From NCBI GenBank assembly GCA_910579155.1, contig CAJTTS010000079.1:1-15079 (forward strand): 15,079 nucleotides of DNA. Direction: 5' to 3'. Below, piece by piece: positions 1-6,849 of this stretch. The notes beneath the pieces were generated by a model. It searched no databases. It was not told the DNA's origin and was given only the letters and a program-made list of their open reading frames with translations. Positions within the stretch are counted from its first letter, which is position 1, and each line of letters starts with the position of its first letter. The DNA comes from an uncultured Oscillospiraceae bacterium (lineage in GTDB: Bacteria > Bacillota_A > Clostridia > Oscillospirales > Oscillospiraceae). A program made the position numbers and the translations under genes.

Positions 1-1364
1 TCAGGGCGGGGGAAAAGGTGGAGACAATATCAAAACCTTACCTATCGCTACTGAGTACACCGAAAGGCGACGGCAGGTTCAACGTCTATGACGATATCAA
101 GGTAAAGCTCATTGCCCAGGGCATTCCCCAGGAGGAAATCGCCTTTATCCACGACGCCAACACCGAGGCACAAAAGGCGGAGCTGTTTGCCAAGGTGCGC
201 CGGGGGCAGGTGCGGGTGCTCATTGGAAGTACCCAAAAAATGGGAGCAGGCACCAATGTCCAAGACCGCATCGTGGCTTCTCATGACCTGGATTGCCCCT
301 GGCGTCCGGCTGATTTGGAGCAGCGCGCCGGTCGTTCTCTGCGCCAGGGCAACATGAATCAAAAAGTACGGATGTATAAATATGTCACCAAGGGCACCTT
401 TGACGCCTACAACTGGGGGCTGGTGGAAAACAAACAGAAATTCATCGGACAGGTCATGACCAGCAGATCCCCCGCCCGGTCCGCTGAGGATGTGGACGCC
501 ACCGCCCTGTCCTATGCCGAGGTCAAGGCCCTGGCCACCGGGGATGATCGAATTCGGGAGAAAATGGACCTGGATGTGCAGGTGGCGAAGCTGAAAATGC
601 TGAAAGCCAACCACGCCGCCATGCAGTATGAAATGCAGGATAAGGCGCTGAAATACTATCCCCAGCAGATGGCCGAAACAAAGCTGTTCATTGAGGCACT
701 GGGGAAGGACCTGCCCATTGTGCTGGCCAACCCTGTCAAAGACGATGCGTTCACCATGACCGTCATGGGGCAGGTTTTCACCGAGCGCAAGGCGGCGGGT
801 GAGGCCATCATCAAAGCGTGTATGCTCATGAGCGACCCGGAGAAAGTAGTGGATCTGGGCGAATACCGGGGCTTTCCCATGCAGCTTCATTGTAATGGGT
901 TCAAATTCAAGGTGACGATGAAACAACACCTGACCTATACGGCGGAGCTGTCCGATGACCCGGTGGGCAATGTGACCCGGATCAATAACGCTTTGGAGGG
1001 CATGGCCGAAAATCTGAAGCGGAACGAGACCCGGTTGGTCCGGCTGGAAAGCGAATTGAAAAATGCCCAGGAGGAGGCCGAGCGCCCCTTTCCCAAGGAG
1101 GAGGAGCTGCGGCAGAGATCCGCCCGTCTGACCCAGCTCAACCGGGAGCTGGAGAAGCCCAGCAATAAAGGGGCTGATCAGCATCAGAATAGTGACGGCA
1201 GACCGGATGTGGAGGACGGTGGGGCACCCGCACGGGAGAATTCCGTTTCTGTGCCCACCCAGGGCAATAAACCGTCCATCCGAGATGCCATCCGTGCGTT
1301 TACCCCGCCCGCCCCGGTGTCTCCCAGTGTGGAGAACGGCCAGCGAGGGGAGGCGGCGCTGTGA
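1..1364 (+). CDS. C-terminal part of SNF2-like helicase / DNA methylase of integrative conjugative elements (5' end outside window)
   Basis: The frame is open from base 3, so this is the tail of a larger gene; the first in-window start codon (GTG at 18) is not the real start. Counting from that GTG, residues 70-80 (GSTQKMGAGTN) match helicase motif V and residues 102-112 (QRAGRSLRQGN) match motif VI of SF2/SNF2 enzymes. The conserved block SYAEVKALATGDDRI follows, then a charged coiled-coil-like stretch and a low-complexity tail. This layout is typical of the very large N6-adenine methylase/helicase proteins of clostridial ICEs, thought to modify or remodel element DNA. Roughly the first 17 residues before LSTPKGDG do not look like the family (normally a TQLVFCD-like strand), so a rearrangement or frameshift near base 50 is possible. 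The stop overlaps the next start (GTGA), indicating translational coupling. Confidence 0.8.
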   Translation, partial: RAGEKVETISKPYLSLLSTPKGDGRFNVYDDIKVKLIAQGIPQEEIAFIHDANTEAQKAELFAKVRRGQVRVLIGSTQKMGAGTNVQDRIVASHDLDCPWRPADLEQRAGRSLRQGNMNQKVRMYKYVTKGTFDAYNWGLVENKQKFIGQVMTSRSPARSAEDVDATALSYAEVKALATGDDRIREKMDLDVQVAKLKMLKANHAAMQYEMQDKALKYYPQQMAETKLFIEALGKDLPIVLANPVKDDAFTMTVMGQVFTERKAAGEAIIKACMLMSDPEKVVDLGEYRGFPMQLHCNGFKFKVTMKQHLTYTAELSDDPVGNVTRINNALEGMAENLKRNETRLVRLESELKNAQEEAERPFPKEEELRQRSARLTQLNRELEKPSNKGADQHQNSDGRPDVEDGGAPARENSVSVPTQGNKPSIRDAIRAFTPPAPVSPSVENGQRGEAAL

Positions 1365-1699
1365 GGTATTGCGAGGGCCGGACGGTGGGGCTATACACGA
1401 AGGTGTCCCCGGAGGAAAAGAAGGTGATCGACCAAAAGATGGCCCTGCTGGAGACATCCAATCTGCGGGCCTACCTGCGGAAGATGGCGGTAGACGGGTA
1501 CATCGTCCAGTTGGACATGGGCAGCGTGGTGGAGCTGGTAAAGCTGCTGCGCTCCATTGCCAACAATGTGAACCAGATCGCCCGCAGGTGCAACGAGACA
1601 CGGAACCTCTATGCCCAGGACGTGGAGGACCTACGGCGGGGCTATGCTCAGGTTTGGGAGGGGATCAATGCCTTACTGAAAAAATTTGAGAAGCTGTGA
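1361..1699 (+). CDS. mobC: MobC-like plasmid/ICE mobilisation relaxosome protein
   Basis: 112 aa starting at the GTG that overlaps the previous stop. The C-terminal half has the MobC signature NNVNQIARRCNETRNLYAQD (about residues 68-87), preceded by a basic N-terminal region with a ribbon-helix-helix-like beta strand and helix (VSPEEKKVIDQKM, then LRAYLRKMAVDGY). MobC proteins bind the origin of transfer and help the relaxase nick DNA; in related elements the gene usually lies just before a relaxase gene. Here it is followed by a strong terminator and an unrelated cargo gene, and the only relaxase lies 5 kb away with its own ribbon-helix-helix partner. This MobC may therefore have lost its original neighbour or may act in trans. 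The family call is fairly secure from the motif; the role in this element is inferred. Confidence 0.75.
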   Translation: MRYCEGRTVGLYTKVSPEEKKVIDQKMALLETSNLRAYLRKMAVDGYIVQLDMGSVVELVKLLRSIANNVNQIARRCNETRNLYAQDVEDLRRGYAQVWEGINALLKKFEKL

Positions 1700-1706
1700 C
1701 CATTAG

Positions 1707-1745
1707 AGGCGGCAGGAAGTTCAATATGCTCCTGCCGCCTTTTTG
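1707..1745 (+). terminator. Rho-independent terminator after mobC
   Basis: A perfect 11-bp stem, AGGCGGCAGGA (1707-1717) with TCCTGCCGCCT (1730-1740), 12-nt loop, followed by a T run. It ends the helicase-mobC transcript and separates it from the AT-rich cargo gene. Confidence 0.9.
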
Positions 1746-1757
1746 TAAAAGAAGAGG

Positions 1758-1786
1758 TTTTCAAAATAACTGTCCTGTGATAAAAT
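1758..1786 (+). promoter_or_regulatory. Predicted sigma-A promoter of the cargo gene
   Basis: TTTTCA (1758-1763), a 17-bp spacer, then TAAAAT (1781-1786) preceded by TGA, which makes an extended -10. It lies just after the terminator and about 50 bp before the ATG at 1837, which has a strong AGGGGG ribosome binding site around 1822-1827. The -35 match is weak. Confidence 0.55.
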
Positions 1787-1836
1787 ATAAAGCAAGACAA
1801 TTTTCTTATTATTAGAAAACCAGGGGGAAACGAATC

Positions 1837-2430
1837 ATGAACGTAGACATTTTTTATTATCTAAACAATACACAACCAGAAAAAATACTCAAAGTAGCAA
1901 AAATGTTAAACGGCATTCAGTCTTATTTCCAATTTTGCCCTAAGAGAGTTGAGCAAACGGAAATTTGCCGAACTGAAACAGTCAGTTGGAATGTTTTTCG
2001 CAAGGTTCAGATCCCCATTTATGGTCAACACACTATATATATTACAAGGAAAGCATTTTCTGACAACTGGTTTTCCCATGAAGAAGCACAGTATGCGGTG
2101 ATAAGCACAAACGACTGGGAGAAAAATTTCGATTACATCCCAGTAGAATTATTTTTAATATATCAAATAGCACAAGCGGTAATCAATTTTGCTACGGGGT
2201 TGTCTGAACGGACAGAGCTAAATATGACACATTTAGATACAAGGGGATGTATGTTTGACCAATGTATGAATAAATGCGATATTGTCGTTGGAATGAAAAA
2301 AGGATTGATTTGTAATGATTGCAAATCAATCCTGAGCCATAAACTATCTGATCTTGATGCTTTATATGCGGTTCAGAAAATGCTTGATTGCGTTAAAGAG
2401 TCCATTGCCAACGAACTGCCTGAAGAATAG
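1837..2430 (+). CDS. Hypothetical cargo protein with C-terminal cysteine cluster
   Basis: 197 aa; function not recognised. The gene is clearly more AT-rich than its neighbours and has its own promoter and terminator, so it looks like a recently acquired cargo unit between mobC and the primase gene. The start ATG has a strong AGGGGG Shine-Dalgarno. There is no signal peptide or long membrane segment. The C-terminal third has Cys138, Cys143, Cys147, Cys159 and Cys162 (GC-x4-C-x3-C, then C-x2-C), which could bind zinc. A preceding segment (about 100-120, VELFLIYQIAQAVINF) is helical. It sits where a metallopeptidase-type HExxH helix would be expected if this were a degenerate zinc peptidase fold, but no HExxH is present, so that is only a guess. 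Position and composition would suit a defence or accessory gene; no enzymatic function can be assigned. Confidence 0.8.
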   Translation: MNVDIFYYLNNTQPEKILKVAKMLNGIQSYFQFCPKRVEQTEICRTETVSWNVFRKVQIPIYGQHTIYITRKAFSDNWFSHEEAQYAVISTNDWEKNFDYIPVELFLIYQIAQAVINFATGLSERTELNMTHLDTRGCMFDQCMNKCDIVVGMKKGLICNDCKSILSHKLSDLDALYAVQKMLDCVKESIANELPEE

Positions 2431-2439
2431 AAAATTTCT

Positions 2440-2467
2440 GGGGATGGTGAGATGACCATCCCCTTTG
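2440..2467 (+). terminator. Hairpin terminator after cargo gene
   Basis: Perfect 9-bp stem GGGGATGGT (2440-2448) and ACCATCCCC (2455-2463), 6-nt loop, followed by TTTG. The T run is short. It closes the cargo transcription unit and precedes the primase-like gene. Confidence 0.7.
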
Positions 2468-2483
2468 TTATATTGGGGGGATT

Positions 2484-3431
2484 TTGATATCAAGCGTGAC
2501 CAAAGAACAAATCGAAAAAGCAAAGGAGTGGGATCTTCTCTCCTATCTCCAAACCTATGACCCCCATGAGTTGAAGCGGAACGGTCCAAACGAATACTGC
2601 ACCCGCACTCATGACAGCTTGAAGATCTCCAACGGGAAATGATGCTGGAACAGCCGGGGCATCGGGGGGCGGACGGCGCTGGACTATCTGATAAAGGTCC
2701 GGGGGCTGGATTTTGTGGAGGCGGTGGAGACCCTGTGCAGCTCTCGTGCCCCGCCGCCCCAGGAGCGGCCCAAGCCGAAGCCGCCAAAGCCCTTCGCGCT
2801 CCCAGAGGCCAGCCGGTTCCCCTCCGCCATGCTGGCCTATCTGCAAGGCCGGGGCATCCACCCGGATCTGCTGCAAACGTGTATCCAGGCCGGTACGCTC
2901 TACGAGAGCCGGAAATTTCGGAACTGCGTTTTTGTGGGCAAAGACCCGTCAGGCCGCGCCCGATCTGCTTGCCTGCGGGGAACACGGGACAGCTTTCGGA
3001 TGGATGTGGAGGGCAGCGACAAACGGTATAGTTTTTCCCTGCTGGCCGCTGACCCAGAGTGTCCCCGGCTGGCCGTGGCGGAAAGTCCCATTGACGCCCT
3101 CTCTCTGGCCGCGCTGGTGAAGCGGTCCGGGGGTGACTGGCGGGACAGCCACTACATTTCCCTGGGCGGAACCGCGCCCCGAGCCATGCTCCAATTCCTG
3201 CATGATCATCCGCGCATTACCCAAGTGAGCTTGTGCCTTGACAATGACAAGGCCGGGATGGAGGGCATGGAACGGCTGGAGCGGGCTATTCAAGAGGAGC
3301 CGGAGCTGTCCCAGCGGATAAAACTGATCTATCATAACCCGCCGTCTGCGGAGTATGGGAAAGACTATAACGAATTTCTGTGCGCACGAATAAGAGCCTA
3401 TCCCAAAATAAAGGGCAACGTGGTACAATAG
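2484..3431 (+). pseudogene. Toprim primase-like (DUF3991) protein, broken by in-frame TGA and IS5 insertion
   Basis: Reading from the TTG at 2484 (G-rich ribosome binding site just upstream; GTG at 2496 is an alternative), the frame gives an N-terminal part with CTRTHDSLKISNGK. It then hits TGA at 2640-2642 and continues without a frameshift as CWNSRGIGGRTALDYLIKVR. In relatives the stop position is normally Trp, so TGG to TGA is the simplest explanation. The rest contains a toprim-type domain: the acidic ESPIDALS segment and the LDNDKAG motif, followed by GKDYNEFL. These small DUF3991/toprim proteins of ICEs and plasmids are related to DnaG-type primases and are thought to serve element replication or transfer. 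The last 13 codons before the present stop (3429-3431) come from the IS inserted at 3394; the native 3' end survives after the IS (4309-4367). A fragment restarting at GTG 2715 would keep the toprim core. Confidence 0.82.
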
Positions 3432-4308
3432 AGTAGGGGCGACGAAATGAGCGAAAAGAAGAGTTACCAGTCGTGGACAATATCGGAAGAATTTTGGGAA
3501 GCAATTAAGGGGGATATTCCGAAAACGGAACGAGACCCGAAAAAGAAATATGTTCATGCACCAGGGCAGGGACGCAAGCCGATGCCAGCGAGGAAAGCAC
3601 TGGAGGGGATATTCTATGTGCTGCGGACAGGCTGTCAATGGAAAGCCCTGCCCCGGGAATATGGCAGCGGAAGCACCGTACACAGGACGTTTCAAAAGTG
3701 GCTGGCAGCGGGCTTTTTTGAGAAGATCTGGGCCAGGGGTCTGGAACAATACGATGAACTGGAGGGAATCGGCTGGGAATGGCAAAGCCTGGACAGTTGT
3801 ATGATAAAAGCGCCTCTGGCCCTGGAGTCTGTTGGAAAGAATCCAACAGACCGAGGAAAAAATGGGGACAAAACGCAGTGTCCTGACAGATGAGAAGGGG
3901 CTTCCGCTGGCGGTAGTTCTTTCCGGCGCCAACACACATGACGTCAAGCTGTTGGAGGAGACTCTGGAGCATATTGTGGTGCTGCGCCCAGAACCAGACG
4001 AAGAACACCCGCAAAATCTGTGTTTGGATGCTGGCTATACTGGTAGTGGTGAAAAAGTACACAAGCGTGGTTATACGCCCCATATCCGACCCCGTGGCGA
4101 GGAAAAGAAGGAACTGGAGCGCAATCCAGAATTTCATGCCCGCCGTTGGGTTGTTGAAGTTGCACACTCTTTTTTCAATCGCTTTCGCAAGCTTTTGGTT
4201 CGCTTTGAAAAGAAAGCTGACAATTATTTGGCCCTCATTCAGTTTGCCTGCGCTGTCATTGTTTGGCGTAAAATCTTACGCGTCCATCGTTAATTTTAGG
4301 ATAGGCTC
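3394..4308 (+). mobile_element. IS5-family (IS427-like group) insertion sequence, complete
   Basis: 915 bp bounded by terminal inverted repeats: left GAGCCTATCCCAAAATAAA (3394-3412); the right end (4290-4308) read in reverse is GAGCCTATCCTAAAATTAA, 17 of 19 identical. The flanks are TAA on both sides (3391-3393 and 4309-4311), a 3-bp target duplication of the TNA type expected for this group. It carries a two-frame DDE transposase. It has inserted into the 3' end of the primase-like gene; removing the element plus one TAA restores an open frame across the junction. Confidence 0.92.
3447..4293 (+). CDS. IS5-family DDE transposase, two overlapping reading frames
   Basis: Frame A runs 3447-3893 (148 aa): an N-terminal helix-turn-helix-like domain and GCQWKALPREYG, then the first catalytic Asp in SLDSCMIKAP. 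Frame B overlaps from about 3832 to 4293 and carries the second Asp (LCLDAGYTG) and the catalytic Glu in the RWVVEVAHSFFNRFRKL block. The frames join naturally at RGKNG/TKRSVLTDEKG, which needs a +1 (or -2) shift at the run A6-T-G4 (3857-3867). IS427-group elements often express their transposase by programmed frameshifting, so this may be a functional slip site. A one-base expansion of the A or G run would look the same. The start ATG at 3447 has an AGGGG ribosome binding site. The stop codon lies inside the right terminal repeat. Confidence 0.88.
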
Positions 4309-4367
4309 TAAAGCAGGAGCGGAACATGAAACGCAAAATAGTAGTGGAACATCATAATGCCTTATGA
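4309..4367 (+). pseudogene. Severed 3' end of the toprim primase-like gene
   Basis: After the right TAA target copy, the sequence continues in the primase frame once the IS is removed: residues ARI then KQERNMKRKIVVEHHNAL, ending at TGA 4365-4367. This shows the original gene ended about 18 codons beyond the insertion, so the IS removed only the tail. Confidence 0.75.
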
Positions 4368-4373
4368 TATAAT
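4365..4373 (+). promoter_or_regulatory. Extended -10 promoter element for the coiled-coil gene
   Basis: TGA followed by consensus TATAAT (4368-4373) is a textbook extended -10. The -35 position (4345-4350, TGGAAC) is poor. It overlaps the native primase stop codon and lies about 90 bp before the ATG at 4462, so the small gene can be transcribed independently of the interrupted operon. Confidence 0.55.
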
Positions 4374-4461
4374 CCAGACAGTTATTATAAAGGCGGTCGA
4401 TTCTGGATATAACCGCTTTGAAGGTTCTACTTAAATTCCCATTGAGAGGAGCTTTGCAGAC

Positions 4462-4797
4462 ATGGACGAACAAAAGGTGAGACGCCCCCGCCGCACCGCC
4501 GAACAGAAGGCCGCTGATATTGACGCCAAGATCCAGAAGCTGAACGAGGATCTGGAAAGCATCGAAGCGCGGCGGACCGCCGCAAACCAGGAGTTTGACG
4601 CGAAGGCAGCGGCGGTGAAGGAGCGTATTGCGGTGCTGGAGCAGCAGAAGAAAGATGTTCTCACGCCCAAGCCCCCGCGCAAGCCCCGCAAAACGAAAAA
4701 GCAGAAGATCCAAGAACTCATTCAGACCGCCAGCAGATCTGGGTTGAAGCCGGAGGAGATCGCCGAGCGTCTGGGGTTGGCTCAAACTGAGGAATGA
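4462..4797 (+). CDS. Small charged coiled-coil protein of conjugative element
   Basis: 111 aa, ATG at 4462 with GAGAGGA about 10 bases upstream. Residues 10-75 are rich in Ala, Glu, Lys and Gln with heptad-like spacing, predicting one long coiled coil. A Pro/Lys/Arg-rich basic hinge (PKPPRKPRKTKKQK) follows, then a short C-terminal segment (GLKPEEIAERLGL) resembling the recognition part of a small helix-turn-helix. A basic hinge plus HTH-like tail suggests DNA binding, possibly as an accessory nucleoid-type or relaxosome factor, but no family is recognised with certainty. Its own extended -10 lies upstream; its terminator was split by the IS4 element. Confidence 0.78.
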   Translation: MDEQKVRRPRRTAEQKAADIDAKIQKLNEDLESIEARRTAANQEFDAKAAAVKERIAVLEQQKKDVLTPKPPRKPRKTKKQKIQELIQTASRSGLKPEEIAERLGLAQTEE

Positions 4798-4812
4798 CAG
4801 AAAATGTGGGTA

Positions 4813-4823
4813 GGTGCATAGCC
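4813..4823 (+). repeat. Left 11-bp target site duplication of IS4-family element
   Basis: GGTGCATAGCC here is identical to 6487-6497 on the other side of the element. Length and GG-N-CC symmetry fit IS4/IS231-type target duplications of 10-12 bp. Confidence 0.9.
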
Positions 4824-4846
4824 CAATGTCATTAAGTTAAGAAAAG

Positions 4847-4880
4847 CTGGACTTCACAGAAAAGTGAGGTCCAGTTTTTT
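4847..4880 (+). terminator. Terminator inside IS4 left end
   Basis: Stem CTGGACTTCAC (4847-4857) with GTGAGGTCCAG (4864-4874), one G-T wobble, followed by six T. It stops transcription entering from the left before it reaches the transposase. It also now serves as terminator for the coiled-coil gene whose own terminator was split. Confidence 0.85.
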
Positions 4881-4925
4881 GTAACAATTTCAGAAAAAGT
4901 ACTTGACAAACAGCAAAAAATGTGC

Positions 4926-4999
4926 GGCCTTTTTGCTAACTGCGTTAGCAAAAAGGCCCTTGTAATTAGGAGTGTCCCCCACGCCAAATTACAAGGAGG
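4926..4999 (+). promoter_or_regulatory. Structured leader of IS4 transposase, with hairpin near the ribosome binding site
   Basis: A perfect 15-bp inverted repeat, GGCCTTTTTGCTAAC (4926-4940) and GTTAGCAAAAAGGCC (4944-4958), has a 3-nt loop. It is followed by CTTGTAATT (4959-4967) complementary to AATTACAAG (4987-4995), whose last bases overlap the AAGGAGG ribosome binding site (4993-4999). A TTGACA lies at 4903-4908 without a good -10. The second hairpin could hide the ribosome binding site in long read-through RNAs. Confidence 0.6.
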
Positions 5000-5007
5000 C
5001 TCGTAAA

Positions 5008-6339
5008 ATGTTAGACAGAGCAGCACTGGTCAAGCGGAAATTGGATGCAGTTATCACACAGATGTGCCAAGTGTCCTGGATGTTTTCAAAGCAACCTGAG
5101 AAGGATTTTTCCAGGACAAAGAAGATGCCTTTTGCAAAAGTGCTCTCTTTCCTGTTGGCAATGGAAGGAGGAACCTTGACGAGCGAATTGCTGAAGTATT
5201 TTGGCTGTTCGGCAGAGACGGCATCTGCCTCCGCCTTTGTTCAGCAGCGGAGCAAGCTTGCGCCGGAGGCATTGCCTGCGCTATTTGATTTGTTTGTTCA
5301 GAAATCCCAGCCAATGCAATTATATAAAGGCTTCCGTTTGCTCGCAGCAGATGGTTCAGATATTTTGATCCCCAGTAATCCGGAACATATCGCTTCCCAT
5401 TATCCCGGTACGAATGGTCAGTCGCCCTATAACATCCTTCATTTGGATGCTGTGTACGATCTGCTTCAGCATACCTATCAGGATGCCTCTGTGGTCGGTG
5501 ACAGGGAAACGAATGAACGTGCTGCATTATGCCGTATGGTAGATCGTTCTGATATAGAAAAAGCAATCTTGATGGCTGACAGAGGTTATGAAGGGTTTAA
5601 CCTTATGGCGCATATCCAAGAGAAAAATTGGATGTATTTGATTCGTATCAAGGATGTTGAAAAATTCAATGGAATTACTGCGGGCTTGGCGCTCCCCAAT
5701 ACAGATGAATTTGATGTCCTGATCGATTTATCCCTGACTACAAAACAGACAAACGAAGTGAAAGAATTGCGCAAGTATAAGAACAAATATCGTTACATTT
5801 CTCCCAAGTCATCTTTTGACTTCCTTTCCAAGAAGAACCGTAAGCATGATCCAACTGTGTTTTACCAGATTCCCTTCCGAATCGTGCGTTTCAAGATCGC
5901 TGAAAACTCCTATGAAACTGTTGTGACTAATTTGAATGCCGCAGATTTTCCTCCTGCCGAACTTAAGAAACTCTACAATATGCGCTGGGGTATCGAAACT
6001 TCTTTCCGCGAACTCAAATACACCGTTGGCCTACTACATTTTCACGCTAAAAAAGTGGAGCACATTTACCAAGAAATCTTTGCCAGACTCATCATGTACA
6101 ACTTTACCGAATTGATCACCTCGCCCGTGATCCTCCGTAAAGCCGACAATAAGTATGCCTATAAGGCAAACTTTACTGTCGCTGTCCATGTCTGCAGACA
6201 ATTCTTCCTTGGTAATGTGTCTCCACCTGATGTTGAAGCTGTTATCTGCAGAAATGTCTCTCCTGTTCGCCCGGGTAGAAGCAATCTGCGGAATTTGAAC
6301 GCTAAGCGCGCTATCAGCTTCACTTATAGGGTAGCATAA
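5008..6339 (+). CDS. IS4-family DDE transposase
   Basis: 443 aa when started at ATG 5008, which has AAGGAGG nine bases upstream; a GTG at 4972 in the same frame lacks a ribosome binding site. The catalytic triad is visible: Asp115 in AADGSD, Asp191 in MADRGYEG, and Glu330 within the IS4 signature Y-(2)-R-(3)-E-(6)-K (Tyr323, Arg326, Glu330, Lys337 in YNMRWGIETSFRELK). The N-terminal 80 residues form the DNA-binding region and the beta-strand insertion lies between Asp191 and Glu330. Length and motifs are complete, so the enzyme is probably active. It catalyses cut-and-paste movement of its own element. Confidence 0.95.
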   Translation: MLDRAALVKRKLDAVITQMCQVSWMFSKQPEKDFSRTKKMPFAKVLSFLLAMEGGTLTSELLKYFGCSAETASASAFVQQRSKLAPEALPALFDLFVQKSQPMQLYKGFRLLAADGSDILIPSNPEHIASHYPGTNGQSPYNILHLDAVYDLLQHTYQDASVVGDRETNERAALCRMVDRSDIEKAILMADRGYEGFNLMAHIQEKNWMYLIRIKDVEKFNGITAGLALPNTDEFDVLIDLSLTTKQTNEVKELRKYKNKYRYISPKSSFDFLSKKNRKHDPTVFYQIPFRIVRFKIAENSYETVVTNLNAADFPPAELKKLYNMRWGIETSFRELKYTVGLLHFHAKKVEHIYQEIFARLIMYNFTELITSPVILRKADNKYAYKANFTVAVHVCRQFFLGNVSPPDVEAVICRNVSPVRPGRSNLRNLNAKRAISFTYRVA

Positions 6340-6363
6340 TTCCTCTCTTTTGAACAGCCTTTT

Positions 6364-6440
6364 AAGCAGATTTTCTAATCTGCTTCCTTGCCATGCCCTT
6401 TTCGCAAAACGAGTGCATCCCGAAAGGGGTGCACTCGTTT
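6364..6440 (+). terminator. Double hairpin terminator after IS4 transposase
   Basis: First stem AAGCAGATT (6364-6372) and AATCTGCTT (6377-6385), 4-nt loop. Second stem AAACGAGTGCATCCC (6407-6421) and GGGGTGCACTCGTTT (6426-6440) around a GAAA tetraloop, followed by a T-rich stretch. They stop transcription at the right end, probably in both directions. Confidence 0.8.
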
Positions 6441-6486
6441 CATTTTTGGCTGCTCCATATACAATGCCTCTAACTTAATGACATTG

Positions 6487-6497
6487 GGTGCATAGCC
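6487..6497 (+). repeat. Right 11-bp target site duplication of IS4-family element
   Basis: GGTGCATAGCC, identical to 4813-4823, directly abutting the right terminal repeat. Confidence 0.9.
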
Positions 6498-6540
6498 TAC
6501 CCACATTTTTTATAACAAGACCACTGAAATAAAATTGGGA

Positions 6541-6735
6541 CTACTCCTCGATCTTCACAATGTCCACAGCTGATTCCAGAAGCAAATTGATAATCTCATT
6601 TCTGGATCGGTTTGCGGTTTCCGCCAGAGCGTCCAACCGCTCGATCAGCTCATCCCTCATGCGAACGGAAACGACCTTGTGCCCATCGTCGCCTCTGCGG
6701 GCAGACTTCTTTTTGATTTTGATCTCTTCAGCCAT
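6541..6735 (-). CDS. Ribbon-helix-helix DNA-binding protein (Arc/CopG-like)
   Basis: 64 aa. A basic N-terminus (EEIKIKKKSARRGDDG) is followed by a beta strand (KVVSVRMRDELIERL) and the helix pair LIERLDALAETANRSRNEIINLLLES, the standard ribbon-helix-helix layout with the NRSRNEII turn. It is divergent from the relaxase gene, with 114 bp of repeat-rich DNA between them. In mobile elements such proteins either repress the relaxase operon or assist the relaxase at oriT; here either role fits. It is separate from the MobC-like protein at the left. Confidence 0.85.
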   Translation of the reverse strand: MAEEIKIKKKSARRGDDGHKVVSVRMRDELIERLDALAETANRSRNEIINLLLESAVDIVKIEE

Positions 6736-6849
6736 ATTGTCACCCCTATAGTTGTAGTTTAACTTGACAGAGGTGGTTTTAGTATATTATGCTGATATGG
6801 TTTTATATAACTATACTTCTATAGTCTTAAAACGTGGAAGGAGGACCCA
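6736..6849 (+). promoter_or_regulatory. Divergent control region and candidate oriT of relaxase
   Basis: Contains TTGACA (6764-6769) with possible -10 elements TATTAT (6785-6790) or TATGCT (6788-6793). There is a direct repeat TGGTTTTA at 6774-6781 and 6798-6805, an inverted repeat ACTATA-N4-TATAGT at 6810-6825, and another TATAGT at 6747-6752. These are plausible sites for the ribbon-helix-helix protein. An oriT would be expected near a relaxase gene, but no known nic sequence is recognised. AGGAGG at 6839-6844 fixes the TTG start at 6850. Confidence 0.5.

Larger units (their letters stand above)
4824..6486 (+). mobile_element. IS4-family insertion sequence, complete
   Basis: 1663 bp with perfect 16-bp terminal inverted repeats: CAATGTCATTAAGTTA at 4824-4839 and its reverse complement at 6471-6486. 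It is flanked by identical 11-bp direct repeats. It encodes one DDE transposase and has inward terminators at both ends plus a hairpin-rich leader, all of which insulate the transposase from outside transcription. Its composition is more AT-rich than the flanking conjugative genes. Perfect ends and target repeats indicate a recent insertion. Confidence 0.93.
4801..6511 (+). terminator. Rho-independent terminator split by the IS4 element
   Basis: Left arm AAAATGTGGGTAGG (4801-4814) and right arm CCTACCCACATTTT (6496-6509) are perfect complements followed by more T. With the IS and one target copy removed they form a 14-bp hairpin with a 7-nt loop, directly after the stop codon at 4797. The IS4 element inserted in the loop and target duplication copied it. 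Confidence 0.85.

Noticed and set aside
48..1601. 517-codon minus-strand open frame
   Set aside because: It is antisense to the helicase and MobC genes, whose motifs are clear; its own residues are Gly/Pro/His-rich and show no family likeness.
2949..3947. 332-codon minus-strand open frame
   Set aside because: It crosses the precise left end of the IS5 element, so it cannot be an old gene; no domain is recognisable.
4926..4958. Possible CRISPR-like or attC-like repeat
   Set aside because: A single hairpin inside the IS4 leader with no repeat-spacer array; it fits a transposase leader structure.
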